The position numbers were made by a program, and so were the translations under genes. Shown in pieces: positions 9,160 through 21,166 of a DNA stretch of 64,000 nucleotides. Origin of the DNA: Tausonia pullulans (Eukaryota > Basidiomycota > Tremellomycetes > Cystofilobasidiales > Mrakiaceae); assembly GCA_951802195.1 (NCBI GenBank), contig OX637626.1, positions 1,302,001-1,366,000 on the forward strand, given 5' to 3'. The first letter of the stretch is position 1, and each line of letters opens with the position of its first letter. The notes under the pieces are model-generated. The model was not told where the DNA came from and searched no databases. It saw only the letters and a program-made list of their open reading frames with translations.

Positions 9160-9772
9160 TAAGATGACCAGCTACATCAAGCAGTGGCTATGGACCAGCC
9201 ATACTTCCCCACCCCTGACCTGCTTTTCACCCGGGATCGATGGCGGCACCGACAGCAGTACCAGCCATCTGGCCACTGCCAGCCATCCACCTCATGCTCG
9301 ACTGCCAGTGTGTCTGCCGGATCGTAGACGCGATCTTGCGGATCTCCTGGTCCGTGACAGGATCAAGGGCTGCGATCTTGCTGTACCTCCGCCTCCGGAC
9401 GAATCGCCATGTCCGAGCTACAAAGATGCAGTGGAAGAGGAAGGCCGCCCTCGGCGGCGACGGTGTCGGGCAGACAAGCGTCTGGAGAGAGGGAGGATGG
9501 GAGGGGATCGAAGGCGAGGCACTTGCAGCAGCAGCAGCAGACCAGAAAGCGCCCACGACGGGACACGGCTCGTCGAAGAGGTGGAAGAAGGACTCGACGG
9601 GGGCCGTCAGGCACAGCGCACATCGCTTGGACCTGTTGTGCGGCGTAGCGGTTCCGTCGGCGAGGAATGCCGCAGCAGTATGCTTCCCTGGTGGAGACTG
9701 TACAGCGAGAAGCGATGGGCCAAGTCGATGTCTTCGGGCGACGCTCAGGACACGGCCTTGAGCAAGCACCAC
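9160..9772 (-). pseudogene. LINE ORF2 C-terminal fragment (5'-truncated)
   Basis: A minus-strand frame at 9227-9772 contains KRCALCLTAPVESFFHLF followed by DEPC, a C-x2-C...H-x4-C module like the zinc-binding C-terminus of fungal Tad1-like LINE reverse transcriptases. It is followed by W- and R-rich sequence (FVARTWRFVRRRR) typical of that region. No reverse transcriptase or endonuclease is attached, so this is a 5'-truncated copy, the usual outcome of abortive target-primed reverse transcription. Whether it belongs to the same family as the LINE at 1-3426 cannot be judged, because that copy's C-terminus is outside the window. Confidence 0.55.
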
Positions 9773-9976
9773 TTTTTTTTTTTTCTTTTTTTTTATATTT
9801 TATATTTTATTTTTTGTTTGTTGTATTTAAGTCATGAGTTATACGTAGAGAACGAGGTAACGCTTCCAATTTGTTTTTTGTTGTATTTAAGTCAATTTGT
9901 CTATCTACTTTCATTTTTGCAGATATAGTAGATTTTTCCGAAATTGGCTGAAACGTCACGTAATTGAAGTGTACTG
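9773..9976. repeat. A/T-rich tract with homopolymer T and a short direct repeat
   Basis: A T-rich run (9772-9825) stands out in a GC-rich region. It is followed by two copies of TGTTGTATTTAAGTCA (about 9818 and 9880). On the minus strand the T run is a poly(A)-like tract that lies upstream of the LINE fragment, so it may be the tail of another retrotransposed sequence. No gene is visible. Confidence 0.45.
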
Positions 9977-10058
9977 GCTGACTTAGCCAAGTGGTTACGG
10001 CGTTTGATTAGAAATCACATCCTCTTTGAGGGCGCAGGTTCGAGTCCTGCAGTCAGCT
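9977..10058 (+). tRNA. tRNA-Ser (AGA)
   Basis: The acceptor GCTGACT pairs perfectly with AGTCAGC. The D arm reads TAGCCAAGTGGTTACGGCG. The anticodon loop TTAGAAA gives AGA. A long variable arm (CCTC-TTT-GAGG) identifies a class II tRNA, and the T arm is GCAGG-TTCGAGT-CCTGC. A T run follows at 10061-10064. One anticodon-stem pair is mismatched by eye. There is no intron. Confidence 0.88.
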
Positions 10059-10367
10059 GAATTTTGTGGTTTTGTCGGGTTTTGGCTGAATCGTCGTCCC
10101 TTCATGATATCGCCTCTATTTCGATGAGAACAAGTAAATGACGACGCGGAGAGAAGAACTGTTGGAAGAGTTTCTGTACACTCATGTATAGCCTTCGCCG
10201 TTGTCAAGCAGTCTCACTACCACGCGCATCCCATGCGGCGCGCCAACCGCCCTCGTCGCGCGTTCCCTTTCGCCTTAGGCGTCGCCCGCTAACGACTATT
10301 ACTTCGAATAACCGCACCATTCTCGCCTACGGGCGAATTTAAACCTCAACGCACAGACGTCTGCAGC
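10059..10367. other. intergenic: tRNA 3' flank and upstream region of the next gene
   Basis: About 310 bp with no recognised gene. The distal part is presumably the promoter and 5' UTR of the coiled-coil gene starting at 10368. I see no named motif. Confidence 0.35.
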
Positions 10368-13300
10368 ATGTCACGCTCCCGACTCCCTCCGGTCTCCGTC
10401 TTCGCCAACCCCTACGACCTCGACAGTGTCCAGCAGTCGCCCTTGTCGCCAAGTTCGGGGTCCGAGGGCAAGATCAATGCGGGAGCGTTCTTCCGCAGAA
10501 GCGGCGCGCCCGCTGGAGGCAACGAGGCTTTCTCGAGGGTGAGTGGAGTGTATGGGAAGCATTCGTTTTGGCGAGAGGAGAAGGAAATGGCACAAGCACG
10601 ACGGGAGAAAGGGACAGCAGCTGGCGACGCGTCTCGTTGCCCCGCCGTGTCCATTGCGGTTCCGTGGAGAGGATAGAGACGTCGTCCTCAGCCAGTTTTC
10701 CCCATTCTGACCTTGCTCCCTACCTCCCCAGCCCCTAAGAACGTACCAGGACAACAACGACGACCTTAGGCCGGTACCGGCGACTCCTACTGGCCGCTTG
10801 AATCTCGGCACCCAGGCGTTGCCTCCCGTTGTCCTGAACTCGCCCTCATCTGCAGGATCGCTCTCGCCTCCGCCCCCCTTGAGCCGGAATGAAAGCGGCG
10901 CTGGTCTCTCTTTGAGAAATCCCAACGCCGTCGCATCCCCTGCTGCCACGGCTGGTCACTCTCCTGCGTTCCCAGCCTCAAGCCAGCTTGGGCATCACTC
11001 GGCGTCAAGCCCCGCGTTTGAGGGATCCGCCTCCCCGCCACAGAGGGACAGCAGCGCTAGCCCGGCGGTGAACCCTGATAACGACGAGGATCTCATGCTA
11101 AGTCTTAGCGCCGGGCAGGCCAGCGTCGATGTCGGCGTCGAGGGCTTCCAGGTGCTGAGCTGGGAGGAAGTCGAGGACGTCAAGAAGGTCCGTCATCCGC
11201 GCCCCTTTCGTCAATAACATAGGCCTCTGGCACTGATAAGACCAAATTCTGCCTTGAATTGATTAGGAGCTATCTATCCTGACGAACCGGCTGGGGGCTC
11301 TTACTGCCCGCTCCCAGCGAGAGCAGAAGATCCTGACGGCCGCCCGGACGCTTGAGAGGCTGCACGTGAATCACAAGAGGTGAAAACCACCGTCTTCACT
11401 ATGGGCTTTCCATAATCGCTGCTGAACCTTCGAGATACACCCAGGATGAGCAAACAGACCATGGAGGAGCTGAATGTGGCGGAGAAGAGGACTGCTGCCG
11501 CTGAGAAGGTATGAGCTTTAGGCATCCCACTCCAAGCTTTGCCCGTTTCTGAGTAGTTCCACATGTCTATTTCGACTCTGAATTTGGTCCCTTGCTCTCC
11601 AGGACATGTGGGCTGTCATGGCGCGCGAGTCTGCCTTGCGGCGACGCCTCAACGAACACTACTCCGCCGCCCTGGCCTGGGAGTCGCGTCGCCTTCAGCA
11701 ACTAACGTCCTCGCTCGATCGCCCGTCTCTACTCAGCATGGAAGCGAAGGGCAAAGAGCGCGAGACCGAGCTCTCGCTCGAGATTGAGCGACTCTCTCGT
11801 CAGGTCCGAGAACTCGAGGGCCTTGCTGACGAAGCTGGCGTCCGCGAGGCCGATCTCCAGGGCGAGATGTGGACCTTGAAAGGCGACCTCGAGCTCGAGC
11901 GGAAACAAAGTAGAGATGAGCGGTCGCAACTTGAAGAGCAAGTTCGTGAGCTCCAGCGGAATCTCCAATTCCAGGACACGGCAAGACAACAGCAACGTTC
12001 GACGGACCGGGACGCCGTCGACACGGTCCGAACCCTGCTCATACCCCTCTTGGCCCTCTCCCCTGCACCCCCTCCTCCGGACGACATCCCGGTCGATTCG
12101 CTCGCAGAGCTCGTGCTGGATCAGTATGAGAGCCTCAAAACGCAGGTGCGCGACTCTAAGGTCGAGCTTCGGACTGTCCGCGAGGGCTTCGAGGACGAAC
12201 TCACCAGAGTCACTAAAGATCGGGAGAGACTACGAATGGTCGGCGCAGAGCAAGAGAAGGCCTGGATGGAGGAGCGGACAGAGCTTAAGGCGCAGTTGAG
12301 CAACCTGTAAATCTCCCTGCTCTGCTCGAGGCAGCTGACAAATGTCTGACTCCCTCCTGACGCTTCCTGATTCTGTCTTCCCCTGAAATGTGTAGCATTG
12401 CGCAGAAGCAGTCCCGCTCACTCGAGCCGTCGTCCGCTGAGCACGAGGCGACCATCGCCCAGCTCGAGACCCTCTGGGCAATCCTTCCGGCACGAACGGC
12501 GACAGGTCTTTCGCCGTCGATTTCTCTGGCGTCCCACCGGCAGAACTTGTCGACTTCCTCTTCTCGTACTCCGCCGACACCCTCGCCGTCCGAGGTTGAC
12601 TTTCCTAATCTCGTTACCGCTTATGCCACCGGGAGCGGCACCGCGACGCCCTACCTCGGTCTCCAGGCGTTTTCCGATCGCGTCCGTGGTCTTGTCGAGG
12701 ACAGCTGTGTGCTCCTTGATCGAGCAGCCAAGTACGCCCGCGAACGCGACACGCACAAGAAGAACTCTGAGCGTGCTCAACGGCTCGTTCAAGAAAGCCG
12801 GGCAGGTCTTGAGACGTACCAGCGCCAAGTTCGGGCACTGGAGGAGCGACTTCAGACAGAAGGCAAAGCCGATGAGAGGTGCGTGTCGACAGAGTTCCCG
12901 CGCATCATGCGAGTCCAATCGAGCTGATCCCCGAGTATCGACTCGATGCCGCTGTCGCTCTCCTCACAGTCTCGACCAGTTCAACGAACTCGAAGGTACC
13001 ATTGCGACGCTCCGAGAGGACAAACGGCGGCTGGAGGTGTCCATCTCACAGCAGCTCGAGGCGATCGACGAGCTCAGCGAGGCAAACGAGTGTGTCCTGC
13101 CCCCTCTCGCGCTCTCTCCCCCTGATTGCACGATCGTTAATCTCTCGGATGCCATCGTCCAGAGCGCTATCCACTCGGGCTTTGTCGCTCTCCGAAGATG
13201 CCGCCGAGGAGAAGCGTGCGATGCAGCGACGACTCGAGGACGAGATCGAACGCGTCAAGGGGGAACTAGTCAAGGCGCGCGACGAGTTAACGGAGCAGCG

Positions 13301-13479
13301 CACGAGGTCTGTCCATTGGAAACAATCGCATCGCACAGAGGAACACTGACTAAACAAGAACGCTCGCACCGACGCAATACAGGGAGCAGGGCCAAAGTCT
13401 CGCCCTCCTCGAATCACTGAACTCGCTCCAGGACGAGAACAGCCGGCTCCGAGCGCAGATCAGGTTGGGAAAGTATTGA
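10368..13479 (+). CDS. Uds1-like coiled-coil protein (up-regulated during septation family)
   Basis: Nine exons fit one frame: 10368-10538, 10750-11187, 11267-11379, 11445-11508, 11603-12306, 12396-12878, 12970-13089, 13163-13306 and 13383-13479. The N-terminal ~180 residues are Ser/Pro-rich and look disordered. A conserved block follows, VLSWEEVEDVKKELSIL then LTARSQREQKILTAA, resembling the fungal Uds1 domain. Long heptad-rich coiled coils occupy most of the rest (for example LSLEIERLSRQVRELEG and KRAMQRRLEDEIERVKG), broken by a Pro-rich linker around PAPPPPDDIP. Uds1 proteins are linked to septum formation in fission yeast; a cytokinesis or cortical scaffold role here is inference from family and architecture. 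It has no enzyme motif and no membrane segment. Alternative reading: a generic coiled-coil scaffold. Confidence 0.7.
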
Positions 13480-13661
13480 GGGGAGGAGGGTATTTTTTCT
13501 TTCACGAATGCCACGTCATGCACGCTATCGCCAATGTAGCACCGAAAGTGGAACTCAAAGGGAAAGCGTGAAACGCCGATACCGATACCCCGGGTCTGCT
13601 CATCTGCTTGTTATGCGCGGTGTTATACATAGCATACAGATCCGAAAAAATATCACCCTCT

Positions 13662-14798
13662 CTAGATGACAATCTTGCTCTCCTGCAGGGACGTCCACCG
13701 TGCCGAACTGTTAGCCTGGACCGTTGCGAGGAAATGAAGGAGCACGTATTGAAGTTAGGTAACTCACAAGCTCGCTGACCTCCTTCATGATGTCGTCCCA
13801 TCCCTCCTTCCAGTCCTTGCCGTCCTCCTTGTCGCCATCTGCCGGGGCAGCCTTGCGCTTGCGAGGAGCCTCGCAGATAAGGACGCACGATGTGGCGCGC
13901 TTTGTGCCGGAAGCCTGGCCGAGCTCTTCCCTGGATATCGGAGCAGAAGACACAAGTCTGAGGGTTAGCATGCGCTCGTTCAGGGAAGGACGAGCGTGAA
14001 CGAGAGGGGAGGGTTGGGGGTGCTTGAGGGAAGGGACGCACTTGGCAAGAACCCAGCAGTACTTGACCTGTGAGTCCTCGGCAAGGACGGGGAGGTGGCT
14101 GAGAATGTCGATGGGGGTGATGTTAGAAGCGAGGAGGAGGAGTCCCTTCTCGCCCTTCCGGAGGGCCTTGACGACCTCCTTGACACCTCGCTTGAGCTGG
14201 CGGGCCTTGGAGGCTAGAGGACAGAGGGGTGGGTGGAGGGTGAAAGAGCGGGGGGTGGGGGGAGGGGGTGGATAGGGTCAGCCAGGACGAAAGGGCATGA
14301 GAGAAGGAAGGTGCGAAAAGCGCGGATGGACCGACCCTTCTTGACCGTCTTGAAGAGCTTCTTGGAGAGCTTCTTGCCGGCCAGCGGGGCCGCGATCGGA
14401 GCGATGGCGTCAATAGGGACGTAAAACTCCTCCTTGTCCTTGGAAGACTTCTTGGTTCCTTCAGCTTCAGCGGGAGCCTCGACATCCTCCATGGCAACGT
14501 CAACCGCGCCGACCTCGGACTTGCGCTTCTTCGACTTCTTGACGGGCGACTGGGGAGGCCATAATGCAACCACGGCCACCACCGGTCAGCACGGGGACGA
14601 GAAATGAGACAGCATTGGAAGCCGCAGCGCCTGGCAGGCCGGAAACTAAGTCTCCGGCCTGCCAAGGGGCCTTAGGCTTCACGAGTCGAGGCGAGAACGG
14701 ACGTCGGCACCGGCGGCGTCCTCAGTAGCGGGGGCGTCCTCGGCGGCGAGAGACTTGCGCTTCGACTTCTTCTCCTTTTTCTCCTCGTCTTTGCTCAT
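13662..14798 (-). CDS. NHP2: H/ACA snoRNP subunit Nhp2 (L7Ae family)
   Basis: Five exons on the minus strand fit by frame and splice sites: 14798-14703, 14549-14336, 14213-14042, 13930-13768 and 13682-13662. The protein has a Lys-rich N-terminus (MSKDEEKKEKKSKRKS), then the L7Ae/Nhp2 core: KKLFKTVKK, KRGVKEVVKALRKGEKGLL, LASNITPIDILSHLP, DSQVKYCWVLAKEELG and GTKRATSCVLI. The core binds kink-turn RNA in H/ACA particles that guide rRNA pseudouridylation in the nucleolus. The family-typical order RKGEKG - ASNITPIDI - LPVLAED is intact. The N-terminal extension is longer than in budding yeast. The last exon encodes only ESKIVI and the stop. The gene is divergent from the lipase gene and convergent with the coiled-coil gene, with 182 bp between their stops. 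Confidence 0.93.
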
Positions 14799-15169
14799 GT
14801 CGGTCGGTAAGTTGTTGTGGTCGGGGGGGGGGGTTGGGGTGGCGAGGGGTGCGGGGGGGGCGGCGGGCGGTGAGGCGGCCGGACAGGGAGAGAGAGCTGG
14901 TGGTCGAAGGAGAAAGGAAGAGAGGAGAGACTCGCCTTGAGAAAAGCATTGGCCGAGGTCCAGCCGCAAAGGGGGACGGGCACCGACGCGCGAGCAAGGT
15001 TACTCCACATTTATAAAGCTGTTTGCAGGGCTAGCCTGAACCAGTCTAATACATTGAAGCGCGCGCCGCGCCCGGCCTGTGTGTCGACACCAGTCGTCAA
15101 GGCCAGCGTCATCGCCGACGACGTCTCGAAACCTCCCATCATCTTGAACCACCACCACTCCCTTTCCTC
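14799..15169. promoter_or_regulatory. divergent intergenic region, presumed bidirectional promoter
   Basis: This 371-bp stretch separates the NHP2 and lipase start codons. It holds a strongly strand-asymmetric G-rich part on the plus strand (about 14821-14910, with G runs up to about 10). Such C/T-rich runs on the NHP2 sense strand are common in fungal 5' leaders. No specific site is recognised. Confidence 0.4.
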
Positions 15170-18100
15170 ATGCCAGATCGGCCCTCGTCCGCCGCCGCGG
15201 ATGCTGCTGCTTCTGCTTCTCCACCCAGCTCCGGCTCCTTGAACTCCTCCGCATCCCCGCGAGCCAAGCGGCTCATGGACGAGGAGTTTGTCGACACCCA
15301 GTCAGTCGCTTTGCCTCTTCCTCTCATGCAGTCTCGCACCTCCTTTCACCGCCGCCCGATCTTCCAGCCTGCCTTGTCTTGTTCTTCAAGCCATTCGTTG
15401 ACCCTCTCCTGACGCTCTGATCTTCTCCATCGCTCAGACACCTCGCTGCCTTTGCCAAGGCCCTCAGCGCCCCAGACGTCGTGGCCGAGAGCGTCTCTGC
15501 CTCACCGACCGCCCCTTCGAGTCATGTCGTCTCGCCGCCCGCGACCGAGCAAGACGACCCGTTCCCAAAGGGCGTCGAGAAGCTAAGGGCCGTTTCCGAT
15601 TTTGCCCCGATTCATACAAAGGTCAAGAAGTCAGTCCTCCCGCGCCGTTTCCTGCAGCGGCCCTCACAGATGTGCGAAGCATGGAGCAGACTCGGTGCAT
15701 GTTGCTCGCCGGGCCCTCGACGGCAACCTTGACACTGAATGAGGCATCGCCTGATGATTGACTTCCCTGGCCCTTTCGCTACACTAGACGAAGCCGGACC
15801 AAGCTCCCGACTCGCAAGGAGGGCATCTCCTACCATGTGCGTGGCGGATCTTACGCGCTTCGGCCTTCGATCCGTCGTGACAAGGTGGTCGTCCGTTCAC
15901 GTGCTTCCCTTCTAGGCTGACGCGCCTCGCCTCTGGCTTCCTTGTCTTGCTAGCTCGCCCGATACCCTCTTCTTGTATGCGGAGTCCCTTCGTCTCTTCC
16001 ACTCAGCTCTCGTCGCGTCGTCATCTGACTGACTCTGAACTTGAATGCCCCTCCGTGGCTCACTCCTCGTGCAACCAGATTCTTCTTCTGGCTGTCATCG
16101 CCTTCGAATTCTCCTTTTACGTCGGCACCCGCCAGCTGGTCAACATATTTGAGTTCCTTGTCGCATGTGGGTGGTATTTCTCTCCTAATCTTCTGGACGT
16201 ACGCGATGCGTGATTGATCACCACTCGCTTTCCCCATTTACAGGGACGGGACACAAGTGAGGCTCGCCTCGCCCCCCTGCTTCGACCTCACGTCTGTCCA
16301 GCGCACTCATCCGAATGACCTCCAACACAGACGAGTCTTGCGCCAGAAGCTGCGCAACGCGCGAACTTACGAGGAATGGAAGCAGGCTGCTCTCGATATG
16401 GATGAGTACCTCGGCTTCAACCTTTGGTGAGCGAACTTGCCCCGCGCATTATCTCTTCTTAGCCTACTCCAAACGTAATGGGCTGAAGGTCGCATCTTCC
16501 TCTTATTCCAGGAAGAGCGTGCGTTTTGAGCATCGCGAGCTCCAAGAAGGTATCGGACTGATATTCATCTATTGAATCAGGAGGACGAAGACTCGCAGTA
16601 CGACTGGGGCCTGTATGTCAATTTCCTCTCTCAGCGGATCCGAGAGAGCCAGGGCGTCTGAACCTGGATGTCTCCCCATCAGCGTCCGCAAGGTCAAGCG
16701 GTCTCTCTTGACGTTGCGCGAAGCCAACGATGTCCGTGGTGTCATCGGCGTTCTGGAAGTCTGCCTGCGTCCCAACTTTGCTGGCATTGAGCGCGTTCAG
16801 ATGTATAGCGAGGTCAGCAAGAAGCCTTGCACGCCACCAGCGATTCCCTGAGGTTAATGGTGCACACTGTCTAGAACAGACTTTTTATGGCTCCAAGATG
16901 CTCATCGAATGTGAGTGCAAACCGCCTGCCCATCGTTCGTCGTCGTTGAGCTTGCTAGCTGAAACTCGTCCGTTATTTTAGCGTACATCGACGAGGTCCA
17001 GCGTGCCCTCCGGTTCGTCAGGGAGTCAAAGGACGCGACGCTCGAGGAGAAGAAGAAATTCTTCAAATCGGCCAATAAGGTTCGTCACTTTGTTCCAGAA
17101 CTCTGCCTTTGCTGCTTCGTTCTTTGCACTCATCCGACGCCGCGAACTACCAGAACTTTGGCTCATCAGCTCTCTGCCTCTCCGGCGGGGCTTCTTTCGG
17201 CTACTGTCAGCCCCACCACCTCTCTTCGTCCTAATTGTCGTCACGAGCTCATGTCGGATGAAATTTCTGTACCCGACAGACCACTTCGGGGTGGTCTCTG
17301 CTTTCCTCAAGTCTGGAACGATCCCGAGAGTCGTGACCGGCACGAGTGCTGGCGCTCTTGTTGCTGCGTAAGCACCTTCTGCTATTTCTGAAGCTCCGAT
17401 CAGAACGAGCACATCGCTGACTCGCGCGGCCGGCATGCCTCTCCCAGGATGATCACGACGCGGACGGACGATGAGCTCCGGCAACTGATCGTCCCCGAGC
17501 TGGCCGATCACATCACCGCTTGCGAGGAAGGGTACGTACGGTCTCGTGTCACCGAATGCCCGGTTTCTGAAGCTGACTTGAAGGTCTGCATGCATTTGCA
17601 GCATTCAGATCTGGTTGAAGGTCAGCAGGCTCAACTTTTTAAACTCATTTACCCATAAAGACGAAGTCTGAACGTAGCGTCTTTGACGACGTCTAAACAG
17701 CGCTTCTGGAAGACGGGCGCCCGCTTTGACACTCTCAAGTGGGCTGAGAAGGTCAGCTCACCCGTCATAGCTCTCATTGTGCAAGATGCAAGCATTCATC
17801 TTTTTCGCGTTTCTCTTTCAGGCGACCTTCTTCACACGCGGCTCCCTCACCTTCCGGGAAGCATACGAGAGAACGGGCAGGGTCCTCAACGTCTCGGTCG
17901 TGCCCCTCGATCGCCACTCCCCGACTAAGCTCCTCAACGTGAGTTGGACTTCTTTTAGTCTTTTTAGAGGGCAGTTGTACTGTTCCATGCTGACTAATTC
18001 AACCTAGTATCTCACCGCTCCCGACTGTGTCATCTGGTCGGCCATCAGTGGGTGGTCATATCCACGCTCAAGTTTTTGGGTGTCGTGAGGGCATCAACCT

Positions 18101-20183
18101 GACGAGACCCCCGATTTTGACAGTTGCCTCAGCTGCTGTCCCAGGCATCCTCAACCCAGTGGTCCTCATGAAGAAGCGCAAGTCGGGCGAGATCGAGCCC
18201 TGGAGCTGGGGCGCTCGCTTCAAAGACGGGTCTCTCCGGTAGGCCTCAACACTCTTGGCTGGTTACCATCCAACCCTTATGGAAGCCGACACTGAGTACC
18301 CTTCTCTCCCTCTTAGAGTTGACATTCCCTTGCAGAGCCTTCACCTGCTTTTCAACGTCAACTATTCGATTGTCTCACAGGTTTGTTGACTGGCATCCTG
18401 CGACGAGGAACGGTGTCTGATTCCCTTCCGATCGTGATACAGGTTAACCCCCACGTCCATCTCTTCTTCTTTGCCCCGAAAGGCACGGCGGGCCGACCCG
18501 TGGCGCACCGGAAGGGCAAGGGTGAGTGTTGTTCGGGCGCTGGTGTTTTTATGTGTTCATCGCCGCAAGATTCTTTTCTGACGGCTGTCGATGTATCGAA
18601 CGTCTCGCTAGGCTGGCGCGGTGGATTCCTGCTGTCAGGTGTGTTGACTGAGTCCGACTGAGCCGCCACTCGCCCTGCTCCCGTTAACCTTGGCGCTATT
18701 GTCAGCCATGGAGCAGTATCTTAAGGTGCGCGACTGCCGTCGAAGCTCTCTCTAAGACCTGCCGCTGACGTGTTATCATCTAGCTTGAGCTCACCAAAGT
18801 TTGCTAGATATTCGCTTGACCGTCCACATCTTGGCAATCTGAACTGATCGGTTCGCTTCTCTCTAGAACTTCAAGGTCATCCGAGATCTGTCCGTACATT
18901 CTCTCCTCTGGTGTTCTACTACTGGATGACCAGCTCATCCTCTTCACGCTCTCTCCTGCTGCTCAGTGAACTCATGCCCATCATGCTTGGCCAAGGTCCG
19001 TCATCGCAATACGCAAAAACCTATTCAACATAATAGAGATTCCAACACACCTCCATTCACTTCCTCTTGCAGACTGGTCCTCGGTCTTCCTCCAGCGCTT
19101 CGACGGATCTATCACCATCTGGCCTCGGACTCGGTTCCAAGACTGGATTCACATCCTCACTGACCCGGATCGCCAGGAGCTTGCGCGAATGATCCGCGTC
19201 GGGGAGCTCGTCACATGGCCCAAGGTATGCGCGTCCCTTGACTGGCGTTCCTCCTTGCGAGAGAGTAAAAAGGCTGAATGGAAGATTCACGCTGGGCCGC
19301 ATCAGCTCCACATGGTACGAGCCAGGTCGATTATTACTTCCGCAGATAGAGGTTCTCGCGGCCTGATTCGTTGCACATTGACTGAAAACAGATTTCCAAT
19401 CGGGAACGGCTCGAACGCGAGATCCTTCAAGGCCGCCGAGATGTTCATATCGCTCTCGGCCGGGAGCGCACTATCAACGACACCAGCAGCCAGTCGAATG
19501 ACCCCGTCGCTCCGCCAAACATTCGCGCTGGATCGTCCACGCTGTCTATCCCTATCGAATCCGACGCCGAGCGCGGCTTTGAACGCCAGTCGCTGAAGTA
19601 CGTCGCCAAGCGAAATGGCACCAACGGCAAGGGGATCGGTCAATCCCGCGAGCTCCCCGCTGTTGAAAGCTCGGGCGGCGAGCGAAGATTGCCCTTCATT
19701 CTTCCAGGTGATGGCGCCCCTCGTCGCCGCTCGAGATCAGCCCGGCCGGCCGTCAGCACGGATGACAGCGACGACGAGGAGGAGGCGAGCCATCCGAGTT
19801 CCTCGGACGAACAGCACTCGGGTGCCAACTCAGGTAGAGGTTTCTCTCCGATGCAGACGCTCGGCTCGTCCTTCCGACAGATAAGGACCCAGTCCTTCCC
19901 GACGTTTCAGATCCCCTGGGGCTCATCCGCTTTGACATCGCCACGGTCGCGTGCGATGGACATTGCTTCCAATCTTCCTCCCACGAAGGGCCAGGGCGGT
20001 CGGTCCAGACGGCGGTCGGGAGGTTACTCGGCGCACCATTCACAGCGACAGACGAGCGACAGTTCGTCGAGCGAGGACGCAGACGAGTTGATGGACTGGG
20101 GCCGCGTCTCAGGCGATTCTGCTGGACGTGGATGGCGCGACACGAGTGGAGCGGAGGCGGGGCGATCCCTGAAGAGGGCGTAG
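15170..20183 (+). CDS. patatin-domain triacylglycerol lipase (Tgl3/4/5 type)
   Basis: By frame and splice signals I count about 30 exons. The product (roughly 860 residues) has a disordered N-terminus and a membrane hairpin (LLLAVIAFEFSFYVGTRQLV then FLVAW). The domain preceding the patatin fold contains VLRQKLRNARTYEEWKQAA, and CLRPNFAGIERVQMYSE follows. The patatin fold has the oxyanion segment LSGGASFGYYHFGVV, nucleophile elbow GTSAGALVAA and catalytic Asp in FKDGSLRVDIP. Conserved Tgl blocks AYERTGRVLNVSVVP, NPHVHLFFFAP, PVAHRKGKGWRGG and RMIRVGELVTWPKLHM are all present. These enzymes hydrolyse triacylglycerol on lipid droplets. The long acidic Ser-rich tail (DDSDDEEEASHPSSSD) is typical of phosphoregulated Tgl proteins. 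One exon is only 7 nt (16512-16518) and several others are 7-31 nt. Confidence 0.92.
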
Positions 20184-20574
20184 TGCATCAGTTAGTTTCG
20201 CACTGGAAGTTTGAATACAAGACTCGTCATATTTGCATAGTTCTTTGTCTGGATCGTGGAACTGCTTTCATATCTCGCAACCGGGCCATTAACGCATGGG
20301 CTGATATTTACGACTCCTCACTGTCTTCGGAGACAAGACCGACAGACTGAGCTTGCTTCAGGTAGATCCTGCTCTCAAAATGTCTGACGATCTGATCGAG
20401 GCACGGTATACCCGAGCTCATTCTCAAAACATTGGAGCCAGTCTCATGATATGAGACGAGATTTGTCAGGATCACGCTCCTGTTTTTCCATTGACAGCTT
20501 GGTCTCATGCATTCGGGTCTCTAGCGAGCCGATTTAGTGCCTTTTGCCGGGCCACGTGCCAAAAGGTTAAAGCC
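20184..20574. other. intergenic, nothing recognised
   Basis: About 390 bp between the lipase stop and the first retroelement fragment. It is less GC-rich than its surroundings and holds the presumed lipase 3' UTR. No gene or repeat is seen. Confidence 0.4.
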
Positions 20575-20798
20575 TGAACTTCATCCCTTACAACGAGGGC
20601 TAGGGCGAGGACGATGGCAATGAAGCCTCGTGAAGAGTCGGTGGTGGGACTTGACTGAGGGATTTGGCTGTGGTGGGGAGTTCTTGTGAGAGACAGGAGC
20701 TTCGGCAGTACTGCGAACCGAAGACGAGGTGATGCGTTGGCCAGTCGATCTAGGGGTGGTGTCGTTTGAGCCAGGGGATACCGAGAATGATCGGATAG
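20575..20798 (-). mobile_element. fragment of a second Ty3/gypsy copy (protease region)
   Basis: This stretch is clearly related, with divergence, to the protease region of the island's chromovirus at about 25315-25538 (shared blocks such as GACTTGACTGAGGGATTTGG and GAGCCAGGGGATACCGAG). It stops exactly where the LTR at 20799 begins. It is a remnant of an older element into which the neighbouring chromovirus inserted. It is a broken fossil. Confidence 0.75.
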
Positions 20799-21166
20799 TG
20801 TTAGGATCGGCCCAAGGTTCAAGGGCGAAGGATGACGGGTGATAAGAAGAGGGGGGGGGAAGGAAGGGGAATAGTAGACTGAAGTGATGGCAGTGACACA
20901 GGCTCGCTTCGAGGTCTTGGGCAGGTTCGTCGAATCCAAATGATAGTCAGAGTGCAGAACAAAAGGTACGATAAACTAAGCGTCTTATGGGCTAAGAGTA
21001 AGAAAACAAAGAGTGTGGGACCGTGTGGCTGAAGAGAGGCTAAGAATATGGAAGCCGAGCAATTAAGGGCGATGCTACACAGACGAGGAGCCGAGGTGGC
21101 GGGTCCGCGAGATTCTGCAGCCCCATAAGCGCAGAGCCTATGTGGTGAACCCGTAAGATCTTGACA
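20799..21166 (-). repeat. 3' LTR of the left chromovirus
   Basis: A 368-bp LTR with TGTTAGG...TTGACA ends on the plus strand, in the same orientation as the adjacent element (minus). It follows a G-rich stretch in element orientation (GCCGGGGGCTCC) that could be the polypurine tract. Large parts are nearly identical to the LTR at 8584-8940. Confidence 0.8.

Noticed and set aside
9164-9928. 254-codon plus-strand frame across the LINE fragment
   Set aside because: The minus strand carries the zinc-binding LINE C-terminus. The plus frame ends in translated poly(T) sequence.
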